Part shown: one piece after another, positions 1-11,274 of the stretch
Numbering within the stretch: the stretch's first letter is position 1
Layout of the letters: each line of letters opens with the position of its first letter
Origin: Limonium bicolor
Taxonomy: Eukaryota; Streptophyta; Magnoliopsida; Caryophyllales; Plumbaginaceae
Reading direction: 5' to 3'
NCBI GenBank assembly: GCA_023374045.1
Contig: CM041776.1
Location: 142,975,296-143,039,295, forward strand
DNA: 64,000 nucleotides
Translations under genes and position numbers: made by a program
Notes under the pieces: model-generated
Seen by the model: the letters and a program-made list of their open reading frames with translations, nothing else
Databases searched by the model: none
What the model was told of the DNA's origin: nothing

Positions 1-1291
1 TTTGGCATTGGATTTTGTTGTCCTTCTGTGCGTCTGTTCGTTCTGGAAATCGCCTGTGTTTTATGCCGTCCGAACTTCGCTCCGAACGTTGAAGTTCGGA
101 CGGCTTGTTTTGCCGCTTCTGTTTTTCTGAAATTCGGGACGTCCGAACTTCGGTCCGAACATCGAAGTTCGGACATCCCTGTTTTGTGAAAATTCCGAGT
201 TTCGAAGCTCGGACTTCCCTCGTAACTTTTCTGAAGATTGTGTCCGAACTTCGGTCCGAACATCGAAGTTCGGACACTGTGATTTTCCGCGTTGGTTTGT
301 TCTCGGCATTTGTCCGAACTTCAGTCCGAACATCTAAGTTCGGACACTGTGTTTTCTGCGGTATTTGTTTCTCGGTCTCTGTCCGAACTTGCAAGGTCGG
401 ACGCAAGTTCGGACAAGCCTCAGTTTTTGGCATAACTCCTTCGTTTTAGCTCCGTTTTGAGTTCCGTTTGCGGGGTTGGATTCCCCTATCTGTGTACAAG
501 CTTCTTATGCTGTTTATATGCATTTTTATGCACTTGAGATCTGTTTTGTGAGCTTTTGGTTTTGGGACCTAGTTACTTTGCTTCTGAGCCTTGGATAGTC
601 GGGTCGGGCTGTCCCGTAGCATGCTGCGCAGGAATTCCTTCTGTTTATACTCCTTAGGGTCTCCCTTAGGACGTTATTTGACCGACGGGTCTGTTAGCTG
701 TCTCTACAGCTTCTGTTGTGGGATCTTCGGATCCATAGGACCTTATGTGAGTCCTTCTGTTGTGTTAGCTTGTTTCTAGTGTCCCACTCTTCTGTTTCTG
801 ATCTGAAAGTCCGACTGTGATTTGAAGTGATATTCCCTTCTGCTCTGCTTCTGTTTTGTGGTTCCATTCTGTCTATTTATAATGCCTCCGCATTCGCCTC
901 TGTTTATAAGTACTCTTCTGCTTCTGTTTTGAATGGGCTTCCTTGAGGAAGTCTTCTGCTTGCTGGGCTGTTTAGCTCAACCCTTTACTTTGTTGCAGAT
1001 TGAGCTCGTGGGATCTTCTCTTCTCGTCCCCTTCTGGAGCTTCGTTATTTTATGTGTGTGTCTTTAGACTTTATTTGCTTGCGCTTTGGACGCTTTAGTA
1101 CTTTGTGTAGCCTTCGGGCCTCTCTCTTTGTATTTGACTTATAAGCATTTGGATCTTGTAAACTCTTTTGGTATTTATACAAGTTTCGTATTCGGTTTTG
1201 GGATTCGTTTGCTTAGAGCCTTGCGACGTTAGGTAGTAGACTCGCGGCGTGTAACGGCCCTAACTCCTAGGCCGGTTTTGGGGTCGTTACA
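1..1291 (+). repeat. 5' LTR (partial) of Tekay/Del-like chromovirus
   Basis: This is the right-hand part of the 5' LTR of a plus-strand Ty3/gypsy element. It matches the complete 3' LTR at 5924-7923 from about 6633 to 7923 with only scattered substitutions and small indels. It ends in GGGGTCGTTACA at 1291 and is followed at once by a tRNA-iMet-type primer-binding site. About 0.7 kb of the LTR lies left of the window. It includes a cluster of GTCCG/CGGAC dyads and an A/T-rich TATTTATAA stretch near 875-882 that could be the core promoter (inference). Confidence 0.93.
65..415. repeat. dyad-module array in Tekay-like 5' LTR
   Basis: Six modules are spaced roughly 60-85 bp apart. A typical module has an outer arm GTCCGAACTTC, a second direct copy of TCCGAAC, then the inverted arm GAAGTTCGGAC. 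The third module is degenerate (TTCCGAG..CTCGGA). The same array is repeated in the 3' LTR at 6695-7043. The modules would fold as hairpins in single-stranded DNA or RNA, or could be protein-binding dyads. Function unknown. Confidence 0.85.
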
Positions 1292-1296
1292 TTTAG

Positions 1297-1310
1297 TGGT
1301 ATCAGAGCCA
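1297..1310 (+). other. primer-binding site (tRNA-iMet type)
   Basis: TGGTATCAGAGCCA lies 5 bp downstream of the LTR end. The first 12 bases are the standard complement of the 3' end of plant initiator tRNA-Met, used by Tekay and other chromoviruses to prime minus-strand synthesis. Confidence 0.93.
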
Positions 1311-1423
1311 GGTTGCTCGTTCTTTGGTGTCTGTGGGGTTTTGTCTGCATGTGTGGGTGTCTGAAAGGTCTGCTATGTGCTACTTGTCGGTTTCTGATTA
1401 ATTTTTGGTGTTGTATCTTCAGT

Positions 1424-2437
1424 ATGCCTCCCCGACGTCCAGGACGTGGTGCAGCTGCAGGCGATGCTCCCCAGGGGGACATTGCAGAGATTGTGCAGCA
1501 GGTGGTGACCCAGGTGCTGCAGACTGTAGGGGCCACTGCTGGTCAGGCGGCAGGAGCCGGTAACGCGGGGGGGAACAACGTGAAGGCGCTTCAGGAGTTC
1601 CTGAAGCTGAAGCCGCCTTCTTTTGATGCTAGTGGCGACCCACAGAGGCGAGCCATTGGATTACTGCGATTGAGGACCTGCTGCGGGTCATGGGATGTGA
1701 GGAGGATCAGAAAGTCGGATTCGCTACCTTCATGTTTCAGAGTGAGGCGAAGGAGTGGTGGAAGTCGGTCGAAGGGAAGTACCCCCACCCATGGACATGG
1801 GAGCAGTTTAGGGGCTGCTTCCCGACGTCTTCGTGATCAGAAGATTGTAGAGTATGGGAGGCTTCGTCAGACGAAGGAGATGTCTGTGGACGACTATGTG
1901 AGGAAGTTTATTTCCCTTTCGAAGTTTGTGCCTGAGCCGGATGATAACCGGAAGGCTAGGAAGTTTGAGGCTGGGTTGAGGGGTGACATTCGAGCTGCTG
2001 TGGCACCTTTTCGCCACAAGACCTTCAGGGATGTGGCCGATGTGGCGTTGGTAGTGGAGTCTGAGCTGCAGGCTAGGCAGCGGTATGAGAAGAGGGACCA
2101 GAGGCCCGATAAGGGCAAGGACCAGAAGAGGAAGGGTCGTGTGGAGGAGCCCGAGAGGCGTGAGCAGACTTCTTCTCAGAAGAAGAAGTATAGAGGAGAC
2201 CGGAGTTCTTCTTCATCAGCATCTCCTGCTGTGGAGAAGTGTGCGGAGTGTGACCGTTTCCATCCTGGGCGGGAGTGCTACAGGAAGTCCGGGGCGTGCT
2301 TCAAGTGTGGTTCGCTAGACCATCACATTGCCCAGTGTCCACAGGCTAGAGGTGGAGGTAGCAGTGGTGGTTCTGAGGGCCGTGGTGCAGGTTCAGGGTC
2401 CGGGCAGAAGGCTGATCAGAAGAAGCCCCAGACCCAG
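1424..2437 (+). pseudogene. gag: gag of Tekay-like chromovirus (frameshifted)
   Basis: Gag is the capsid/nucleocapsid polyprotein that packages the element RNA. The likely start is the ATG at 1424 (MPPRRPGRG); upstream codons in the same frame are LTR/leader sequence. The capsid part is interrupted: from about 1650 to about 1825 the capsid signature ([19 protein letters not shown]) is in another frame, and the original frame returns at about 1830. Two compensating indels therefore replace about 60 residues but leave a long open frame. Downstream are the [11 protein letters not shown] capsid C-terminal region, a Lys/Arg/Ser-rich linker, and zinc-knuckle cysteines ([27 protein letters not shown]). 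Gag runs into protease in the same frame. Non-functional as it stands. Confidence 0.88.
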
Positions 2438-4423
2438 GCTCGTGTGTACGCTCTAGCTGGTGAGCGAGACCGTGACTCAGGCCGAGTAGTGTCAGGTATT
2501 CTTCAGATCTCTTCTCAGCCAGTTTTCTGCTTGTTTGATTCAGGAGCTACCCACTCCTTTGTGTCTGCTGATTTAGTGGGTAGTCTCGGGTTGTCTGCTG
2601 TATCCTGTGATGTGGATTTGTGTATTTCTAGCCCGCTGAGTGGCGTACCTGCTTGTGTACTTGATTCTGTGTGTAAGTCGGTTCCGGTAGTGATTATGGA
2701 TAGGAACTTGTCTGCTGATTTGATTCCTATGAGTATGTCCTGCTTCGATGTGATTTTGGGCATGGACTGGCTAGCAGAGCACCATGCCCATATAGATTGT
2801 GCAGCTAGGAGAGTTGTGTTTGATAGACCGGGTGAGACCCGTTTTGCTTTTGTGGGGAACTCCATTCCTTGTGCTCCTATGTTGGTGTCTGCTATGCAGG
2901 CAGTCCGTTCCTTGAGGAAGGGCTGCCAGGGTTTTCTCTGCTTTGTACCTGAGGTTAAGGAGGGATCCCGGTTGGAGGATATCCCCATTGTGTGTGAGTT
3001 TCCTGAGGTGTTCCAGGACGATGTGCCAGGACTACCACCTGATCGTGAGGTGGAGTTTTCTATTGAGTTAGCGCCAGGGACTCAGCCTATCTCTAAGGCT
3101 CCCTATCGCATGAGTCCGGCAGAGCTTAAGGAGCTGAAGGTGCAGCTGCAGGATCTTCTGGATAAGGGCTTCATTCGCCCTAGTGTGTCTCCATGGGGAG
3201 CACCTGTGTTGTTTGTGAAGAAGAAGGATGGCTCCTTCAGATTGTGCATTGACTATAGGGAATTGAATAAGGTTACCATCAAGAATCGGTATCCTCTTCC
3301 CCGCATTGATGATCTCTTCGACCAGTTAGCAGGGGCGACAGTCTTCTCGAAGATCGACTTGCGTTCTGGATATCATCAGCTGAAGATTAAGGCCGAGGAT
3401 GTGCCTAAGTCTGCATTTAGGACCCGATATGGGCATTATGAGTTCTTGGTCATGCCTTTTGGTTTGACCAATGCCCCGTCGTTCTTCATGGATATGATGA
3501 ACAGAGTCTTCAAACCTTTCTTGGATTCTTTCGTGGTTGTGTTTATTGACGACATCTTGGTGTACTCCAAGAGTGCTGAGGAGCATGAGGAGCATCTGAG
3601 GATGGTTCTACAGACGTTGAAGGAGAAGGAGCTGTATGCTAAATTGAAGAAGTGTGAGTTCTGGTTGGATAGAGTGGTGTTCCTTGGCCACGTGGTTTCG
3701 AAGGATGGCATTTCAGTGGACCCAGAGAAGATTAAGGCAGTTATGGAGTGGGCGAAGCCCACTAGTGTGTCTGAGGTGCGCAGTTTTCTGGGATTGGCTG
3801 GGTATTATAGGAAGTTCGTGGAGGGCTTTTCTAAGATCGTATCCCCCTTGACTCGTCTTCTTAGGAAGGATGTCAAGTTTGATTGGAGTGAGGCGTGCCA
3901 GAGAGAACTTTCAGGAGTTGAAGAAGAGGTTGACTTCGGCTCCGATTTTGACGTTGCCTTCTGGGACAGATGGCTTTGAGGTGTTCTGTGACGCTTCCCA
4001 CAGAGGGTTGGGTTGTGTTTTGATGCAGCAGGGAAAGGTGGTAGCATATGGGTCACGACAGTTGAAGCCGTATGAGAAGAATTATCCTACCCATGACTTG
4101 GAGCTAGCTGCTGTGGTCTTCGCCTTGAAGATCTGGCGGCACTATTTGTATGGGGTGACGTGTAGGTCTACACGGATCACAAGAGTCTCAAATATCTGTT
4201 CACGCAGAAGGAATTGAATTTGAGACAGCGGCGCTGGTTGGAGCTGTTACATGACTACGATCTGGAGATCCTCTACCATCCGGGTAGAGCGAATGTGGTG
4301 GTGGATGCCTTGAGCCGTAGGGGTGCTCCTGGACTTGCTTGTTCGTTGTCAGGGGTTCAGAGGTCTGCTATTGAGCTTCAGCGTATGGGGTTTGGGTTGT
4401 TCGGTCCGACCGTGCTGGGATGA
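2438..4423 (+). pseudogene. pol: protease, reverse transcriptase and RNase H of Tekay-like chromovirus (frameshifted)
   Basis: The first part of pol shares one open frame with gag up to 3979. Aspartic protease is recognised by FDSGATHSF near 2531-2560. Reverse transcriptase follows, with [20 protein letters not shown] near 3245-3300 and the catalytic FIDD box near 3541-3555. The frame breaks near 3900: the RNase H start ([19 protein letters not shown]) is in the frame covering 3870-4217. It breaks again near 4160, and the RNase H end ([27 protein letters not shown]) lies at 4214-4330. All domains are of Ty3/gypsy chromovirus type and in the usual order PR-RT-RH-INT. At least two frameshifts make it inactive. 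Confidence 0.92.
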
Positions 4424-5877
4424 TTGCTTCGATTCAGGTCCAGTCTACTTTGATTGAGCGGATCAGGGAGGGTCAGAAGGCTGATGCTGAGTTGTGTAAG
4501 ATCAGGGAGAAGTTGTCAGATGAGCAGGAGTCAGAGTTTTCGGTGTCCAGCGATGATTGTCTACGCTTCAGGGGCAGAGTTTGTGTGCCTAGTGGAGGCG
4601 ACCTTAGGCGGGAGATTATGCAGGAGGCTCTTGGAGCTCCTTATTATGTGCACCCAGGAGGAGTGAAGATGTACCGGGACCTCAGAGAGTCCTTTTGGTG
4701 GGCGAATATGAAGAGGGAGATTTCTGATTTTGTGGCTCGTTGCCAAACCTGTCAGCAAGTGAAGGCTGAGCATCAGCGACCTGCGGGTCTTCTGCAGCCT
4801 CTTCCCGTTCCTGAGTGGAAATGGGAGAGCGTTGGCATGGATTTCATTGTGGGGTTGCCTAGGACATCTTCTAGGTACATGCGCTATGGGTGATTGTGGA
4901 TCGGTTGACGAAGTCAGCTCATTTCTTGCCTGTGAGGAAGACCTTCAGCCTTGAGCGCCTGGCTCGGCTGTATATTGATGAGATTGTGAGGTTGCACGGT
5001 GTGCCGGCGACGATCGTTTCGGACAGAGATCCGAGATTTGTATCTCGCTTCTGGCGGAGCCTGCATAAGGCGTTAGGGACGAATTTGGCTTTCAGTTCGG
5101 CTTATCATCCTCAGACCGATGGGCAGACGGAGAGGACGAATCAGATTTTGGAGGACATGTTGAGGGCTTGTGTGCTCGACTTCGGGGGCAGCTGGGATCA
5201 GCATGTGACATTGATTGAGTTCGCCTACAACAATAGTTTCCAATCGAGCATTGGGATGGCTCCATATGAGGCATTGTATGGTAGGCGCTGTAGATCTCCT
5301 ATTTGTTGGGATGACCTGCGAGAGAGGGCGATGTGGGTCCTGAGTTGGTGCAGGGGGCTGTGGACAAAGTCAAGACTATCAGGGAGCGTTTGTTGGTTGC
5401 CCAGAGCCGGCAGAAGAGTTATGCAGATCAGAGACGCCGTCCGCTTGAGTTTCAGGTGGGAGACCACGTGTATCTGAAGATTTCTCCAGTTAGGGGTGTT
5501 GTCCATTTTGGTAAGCGAGGCAAGCTGAGTCCTCGGTTCGTAGGACCTTTTGAGGTGCTTGGGAAGGTTGGGCCATGTCTTACAGATTGGCATTGCCACC
5601 AGCTCTAGCAGGAGTGCATGACGTGTTCCATGTGTCGATGCTCAGGAAGTATCTACATGATCCTTCGCATGTGATTGACTATGGTCAGCTTCGACTCAGA
5701 GATGATTTCACTTATGAGGCAGTTCCGGTTCGTATTTTAGCACGGGATGTTCGTCGGCTTCGTAGCAAGACACTGCCTATGGTTAAGGTGCGGTGGTCTG
5801 ATCAGTCCGAGCGTGAGGCGACGTGGGAACTCGAGGAGGAGTTGCGTGCTAAGTTCCCTTCCCTTTTCGAGCAGTGA
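4420..5877 (+). pseudogene. pol: integrase and chromodomain of Tekay-like chromovirus (frameshifted)
   Basis: Integrase inserts the cDNA. The N-terminal HHCC finger is visible (VHPGGVKMYRDL ... CQTCQQ), then the DDE core: Asp in GMDFIVGLP, Asp in VSDRDPRF near 5020-5040, Glu in PQTDGQTERTNQ near 5110-5140. The frame shifts near 4885, again near 5325 and again near 5575. The C-terminal part holds GPF-type residues (KLSPRFVGPFEVL) and, before the stop at 5877, a chromodomain (VRILARDVRRLRSKTLPMV..VRWSDQSEREATWELEEEL). The chromodomain identifies a chromovirus; Tekay/Del is the best clade guess from integrase style and PPT layout, not from a tree. Confidence 0.92.
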
Positions 5878-5910
5878 GGTATGTTGAATTTCGAGGACGA
5901 AATTCCTTTT

Positions 5911-5923
5911 AAGGGGGGAGTGA
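5911..5923 (+). other. polypurine tract of Tekay-like element
   Basis: AAGGGGGGAG (5911-5920) lies just upstream of the 3' LTR start TGTAATACTCC at 5924. This is the plus-strand primer site. Confidence 0.9.
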
Positions 5924-7923
5924 TGTAATACTCCGTATTTTACGTTTCAGATTTCATGACATTTCGGTTTATATCATTTCTTATGTTATGTGTTATTTTG
6001 GATAGCTGATGGGACACCGGAGTCTTTAAGTTAAAGGCGGGGGCAAGGAGGTCATTCCCCTCCCTTTTATTTGGTAAGACTTATTAAGAGGGATAAGTCA
6101 ATATTTTATTTCTTTACAATTCACGATCATTTGCAAACCGCTCGTTCATTCTCTCGACAGTTTCTTGAGCGCTTCTTCTCCCTCTACTTCCTGCTCATCC
6201 ATTGGTATTGGTTCTGGAATCTGTGTGTGTGCTGCTGCATTTGGTTCGATTCTTGATCTGTCGTCGTTGTCTTGTCTCTACGGTAATTCAGGTTTGGTTT
6301 CTCCTTTGGTTTCGGTGGGTTTCACTTCTGTTTTGAGAAGGATAGTTTTCTGATTGTTGAACTGCCTGGTTGTGAATTCAGCGTTGATCTGGGCTTCCCC
6401 TCTACTGCTGTTCGTCTGGTTGCGTGTGGGCAGTGTCTGGACTGTATCTTCTGCGAATTGAAGTAAGTGGGGGATGGAATCGGGGTTGTTCGTTCACCCT
6501 CGGGGACTGTTTTCGTTTCTATTTTCTTGACTGATTTGTGTGTGTTTGCACGTTTTCTCCTCGCGTTTGCGTTGTTAATTGATGGGCTAAATCCCCGGGG
6601 GAACTGATTTGCAATTCGGATCTTTTGTGTGAGTTTGGCATTGGATTTTGTTGTCCTTCTGTGCGTCTGTTCGTTTGGAAATCGCCTGTTTTATGCCGTC
6701 CGAACTTCGGTCCGAACGTTGAAGTTCGGACGGCTTGTTTTGCGCTTCTGTTTTTCTGAAATTCGGGACGTCCGAACTTCGGTCCGAACATCGAAGTTCG
6801 GACATCCCTGTTTTGTGAAAATTCCGAGTTTCGAAGCTCGGACTTCCCTCGTAACTTTTCCGAAGATTGTGTCCGAACTTCGGTCCGAACATCGAAGTTC
6901 GGACACTGTGATTTTCCGCGTTGGTTTGTTCTCGGCATTTGTCCGAACTTCAGTCCGAACATCTAAGTTCGGACACTGTGTTTTCTGCGGTATTTGTTTC
7001 TCGGTCTCTGTCCGAACTTGCAAGGTCGGACGCAAGTTCGGACAAGCCTCCGTTTTTGGCATAACTCCTTCGTTTTAGCTCCGTTTTGAGTTCCGTTTGC
7101 GGGGTTGGATTCCCCTATCTGTGTACAAGCTTCTTATGCTGTTTATATGCATTTTTATGCACTTGAGATCTGTTTTGTGAGCTTTTGGTTTTGGGACCTA
7201 GTTACTTTGCTTCTGAGCCTTGGATAGTCGGGTCGGGGTCGGCTGTCTAGCATGCTGCGCAGGAATTCCTTCTGTTTATACTCCTTAGGGTCTCCCTTAG
7301 GACGTTATTTGACCGACGGGTCTGTTAGCTGTCTCTACGGCTTCTGTTGTGGGATCTTCGGATCCATAGGACCTTATGTGAGTCCTTCTGTTGTGTTAGC
7401 TTGTTTCTAGTGTCCCACTCTTCTGTTTCTGATCTGAAAGTCCGACTGTGATTTGAAGTGATATTCCCTTCTGCTCTGCTTCTGTTTTGTGGTTCCATTC
7501 TGTCTATTTATAATGCCTCCGCATTCGCCTCTGTTTATAAGTACTCTTCTGCTTCTGTTTTGAATGGGCTTCCTTGAGGAAGTCTTCTGCTTGCTGGGCT
7601 GTTTAGCTCACCCCTTTACTTTGTTGCAGATTGAGCTCGTGGGATCTTCTCTTCTCGTCCCCTTCTGGAGCTTCGTTATTTTATGTGTGTGTCTTTAGAC
7701 TTTATTTCTTGCGCTTTGGACGCTTTAGTACTTTGTGTAGCCTTCGGGCCTCTCTCTTTGTATTTGACTTATAAGCATTTGGATCTTGTAAACTCTTTTG
7801 GTATTTATATATACAGTTCGTATTCGGTTTTGGGATTCGTTTGCTTAGAGCCTTGCGACGTTAGGTAGTAGACTCGCGGCGTGTAACGGCCCTAACTCCT
7901 AGGCCGGTTTTGGGGTCGTTACA
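5924..7923 (+). repeat. 3' LTR of Tekay-like chromovirus (complete, about 2.0 kb)
   Basis: It begins TGTAATACTCC directly after the PPT and ends GTCGTTACA at 7923. The first 0.7 kb has no partner in the window because the left LTR is cut by the window edge. Differences from the left LTR are few, so insertion was fairly recent. A possible TATA element (TATTTATAA) lies near 7505, about 460 bp after the dyad array. The flank TTAAG (7924-7928) is the right TSD; the unoccupied site is preserved at 53843-53847 in the other LTR of the host element. Confidence 0.93.
6695..7043. repeat. dyad-module array in Tekay-like 3' LTR
   Basis: This is the second copy of the six-module array. Modules start near 6695, 6768, 6823 (degenerate), 6871, 6940 and 7009. 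Outer arms are GTCCGAACTT and AAGTTCGGAC, with an inner direct TCCGAAC copy, or AGGTCGGACG in the last module. Confidence 0.85.
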
Positions 7924-10832
7924 TTAAGAGTCAGGACTTGGATCCAACCTCTTGTGTCTCCGCATCCTCACGCGTGGCCGAAACTATATCGGACTTCTAC
8001 TCATTCCAATTTAATTACCAATTTATTAAGTTAGATTGGTTAGCTTGTTAGGAATCAGTTAGAAGTCCAATCACAATAATATTTGGTCACAACATAGTTC
8101 ATCAAGCATACACACATTCATTATCATCCATACATTTCATGAATTATACAAACTATGATTTACAAGACAATATTCAACAAGATACATCACTACATATTCA
8201 CAAGTAAGCATAATAACTCCGATTAGTGCATTTATCTTATTTGGTGATCAACTAGCACACAACACATAAATCAGAGTAACCAAGGTAGCATACGGGGTAT
8301 GGGGAATTCATACCGTTCACCGTTGTACTTGTATCCGACGTTCCTTCGGTGTTCACAATCCAAGTCCTAACATATACATGCAATTGGGTGGTTAATTACC
8401 CTTACTTAACCTTACTAATTACTTTACTAACATTTCCTGGTTTATACTTACTAATTCTTTGTTGTTCAAATACATATACTTAGGTTACTTAATTAAAATT
8501 ATTTTCTAAACTTGTTTATGGCCTTAATGACCTTTAAACATCATTAATTATGTCTTAATCATCTTATAATATCATTACCCATCCTTAACCTACCTTAGAT
8601 TAGCTGAAAAATACATTCTGGAAGGTTTTTAGGTTGGTCCGGGTTGTTGTCCGCGTTTACAAACCCGGACCAACACGTTGGGACAGTCCTCGGGTAAGAA
8701 AAATGCATGGTCCGGGTTTACATCCTAGTGTACAAACCCGGACCACCTGTTTGAAGTTGCTACGGGTGAGTTTTTCGCATGGTCCGGGTTTGTGTACTAC
8801 TTTGCAAACCCGGACCACTTGTTTGGTTGTTACGGGTATGTTTTTGGGGTGGTCCGGGTTAGTGTCTTGGTTTGTAAACCCGGACCACTCCTTTTGTAAA
8901 CTTTCTGTCGAGTTTTTATACTGGTCCGGGTTTGCGCACTGGTTTGCAAACTCAGACCAGTTACAGTTTTGCAATTTATATAAGTTTTTGAACTTGTTTC
9001 AATCCCAAACTTCTACCAATCTCTTCCCTAATATTTCTACATATAATCTAGCATGTTTTAACTTTGTTTAAGCACTTTAAACTAGCCTAAACAAACACTA
9101 TAAAAATCTATTACATTTACACATTCACTGTAAGTTTTCTTCCTCTGTTACATTTCTACTTCTTCAACTAATGCTACAGACTCTTCCATTCTTCTCCCCA
9201 CTAACTAAATGACCCTCAATCTATCCTAGCTTAGTTTGACAACTCCCAATATACCACTTACAACTCCACTCAACTACATCTCCTTTTCCTGTTACAAAAC
9301 AAAGTGAAAAACCTTATTCTTTCCTTCTCTGCAACTCTCTTCTGTTTCTTTCTTTTCTCACATCAACCAAGTCTCTAATTTCTAACCAAATTTTGATAGA
9401 GGTTCCTTACATTTCTAAGTGTTCTCACCACATAATTTTGCACACTCAATATGTTCACAACCTGCACAAATATACATTATTCTCACATCACATTCTAAAT
9501 AGTTACTGCACACTTAACAATTTACACCTAGCACTTGTTTATTTGTTTTTCAAAGGTTTCAAACTACACATTCAATTAACATTAACTTACTCCATTCCTT
9601 TCCTACGGTTACAGTGGCTTAGACATTGTTATAGTAATATACCTACACATACACAAACATTAAAATTGTACAGAGGCTTCTCATTACCTTGGTTTACTTG
9701 TTTCTTTTCCTTTTCTCCTCCTTCTCCTTTCTTGCTCCTCTTTCCTTCTTTGTTTTCTTGATTTATTTAAACCAAGCTACACCATGTAACAAGGTACACA
9801 CATACACACCAAACTGGTAAATTTTCTACGTAGGTTTTAAACCCTAGATTATGAGAAACCACTTAAAACACTTAGTAGGTCTTACCTTGAGTTTCTAATG
9901 GAGTTTTGGAGTAGAAAATAACAAGGCTTCAACTCTCACAGTGGCATGCCAAAATCGGCTGACAATAGAATAGTGGTGTTACGTGAGTTTTGTATTTTTG
10001 CAAGGAAACATGGAAAAGAGTAACGCTTTGGTCTACTTCTTACCCTAGAACATGGAGAAGAAGGTAGATCTTCAAATGGTGTTCTTCAAGCTCTCAAACG
10101 ATAATACCGTCAAAAATAAAGTTGGGGGTTTTAGATTTTTGAAGGGTGTAAAATGATCTCCTTGACGATACGAATTCAACGGTATGGTTTTTGTAGCATT
10201 TGGTGGTGGTTTAAGGTTTCAAGAATGGAGAAGAAGATGGCTCTGTGTGAGGGGCTCTCAAATCACCATCGCTGGAACCAGAGAGGAGAAGAGAAAATAG
10301 AGAGGACGAAGGAGATGTGCAGTACGTGGGTTGTGAGGGTTAGGAGAGAGAATAGTAAAAGTGAGTCTTCTTTTTGATTTTTAATTGTTTTGTCTTTTGT
10401 ACATAAGAAGAGAATAAGAGAGTGTGAGAGAGGCAATTAATCGGCCCATACAGCTCACACACACACTTTCAGTTTTTATTTTTAAAAGTGGACACACTAG
10501 TTTATTTTAATTACACTCACCCCACAACTTCCCATTTTTGACAGTTTTTACTATTTTCTCGTTTTATTGATTTTATTGCTCCTAGACCTTCATTAATGTT
10601 TATTAATGACTATTTAGTTGACCAAATTTGTTACGAGTCTATTTGACCCGCTTAAGGCCGCGTTTTCCCGGTTACCTCGAAAAACGCGCTTTAATGTTCG
10701 TTTGTGCTTTTAATCCGTTTTAAGGATCCGTTTTCTTCGGGATTTGTTCTCTAATATTTATTTAGGCTTAATTAGGCTTCTAAAATATTTATTAGCCTAA
10801 TTAATCGCTATTTTTAATTACGGGGTATTTCA
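7924..10832 (-). repeat. 3' LTR of element A (left part missing, interrupted by Tekay-like insertion)
   Basis: In element orientation this is the downstream LTR of the minus-strand element A. It ends on the plus strand at GGGGTATTTCA (10832), next to a reverse-complement PPT. From 7924 it is colinear with 53843-56684 plus the final 27 bp, with few differences by eye. The break at 7924 is where the Tekay-like element inserted (TSD TTAAG), so roughly the first 0.9 kb of this LTR lies left of the window. No protein-coding region is evident; the few long frames are A/T- and pyrimidine-rich chance frames. Confidence 0.88.
8635..8960. repeat. dyad-module array in LTR A
   Basis: Five inverted-repeat modules with arms GGTCCGGGTTT and AAACCCGGACC separated by 8-15 bp, spaced about 65-80 bp. 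The last copy is slightly degenerate (AACTCAGACCAG). The other LTR of the same family has the matching array at 54544-54863. Confidence 0.85.
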
Positions 10833-10850
10833 ATCTACCCCCCTTAAGAA
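10833..10850 (-). other. polypurine tract of element A
   Basis: Read on the minus strand this is TTCTTAAGGGGGGTAGAT, directly before the LTR start TGAAATACCCCG. It fixes the minus orientation of element A. The same motif occurs at the same place in the LARD-like element (35331-35347). Confidence 0.88.
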
Positions 10851-11218
10851 ACTTTGCCCTCAAAGTTGCTCAAGGTTAAAGGTTTAATAATTCTTCTCAT
10901 TAGGCAAACCAATTGCCATAATGTGTCTTTCTACCACCTATGAGGTGTTTACTTCTTTCACATTGCAAACATACACAATTCAAGCACAATATGCAATTCA
11001 CATCCACAATACACCATTTCCATACATACCATCACATAATACACCATTGCAATCCCAATACACATTACACAATACATCACACATCGTACATACACATCCA
11101 TACATTGCACATTACACATACATACCACATACACTCCGCACTACATGTGCCATTAAAACATACTACAGTACCTACACACTATGCAATGCTAACCGAAGCA
11201 ATGCAAAAGCAAAAAGGC
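10851..11218. other. non-coding 3' region of element A
   Basis: About 370 bp between the LTR-proximal PPT and a second PPT-like motif. Rich in CA-type simple sequence (ACACATACACAT-like) between about 10960 and 11170. The short open frames here are low-complexity and I do not consider them genes. Confidence 0.6.
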
Positions 11219-11240
11219 TCTACCCCCCTAAAAGGGGTAC
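11219..11240 (-). other. second PPT-like motif after pol of element A
   Basis: On the minus strand it reads as a stretch ending TTTTAGGGGGGTAGAG, about 35 bp beyond the pol stop and 370 bp before the LTR-proximal PPT. In the Tekay-like element the only PPT sits at this post-pol position. The motif is conserved in the LARD-like element at 36697-36715. It may be a relic of an older LTR boundary or an extra plus-strand initiation site (inference). Confidence 0.55.
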
Positions 11241-11274
11241 GCCCCATACCCGTATCTACTAAATGCTAGACTAT

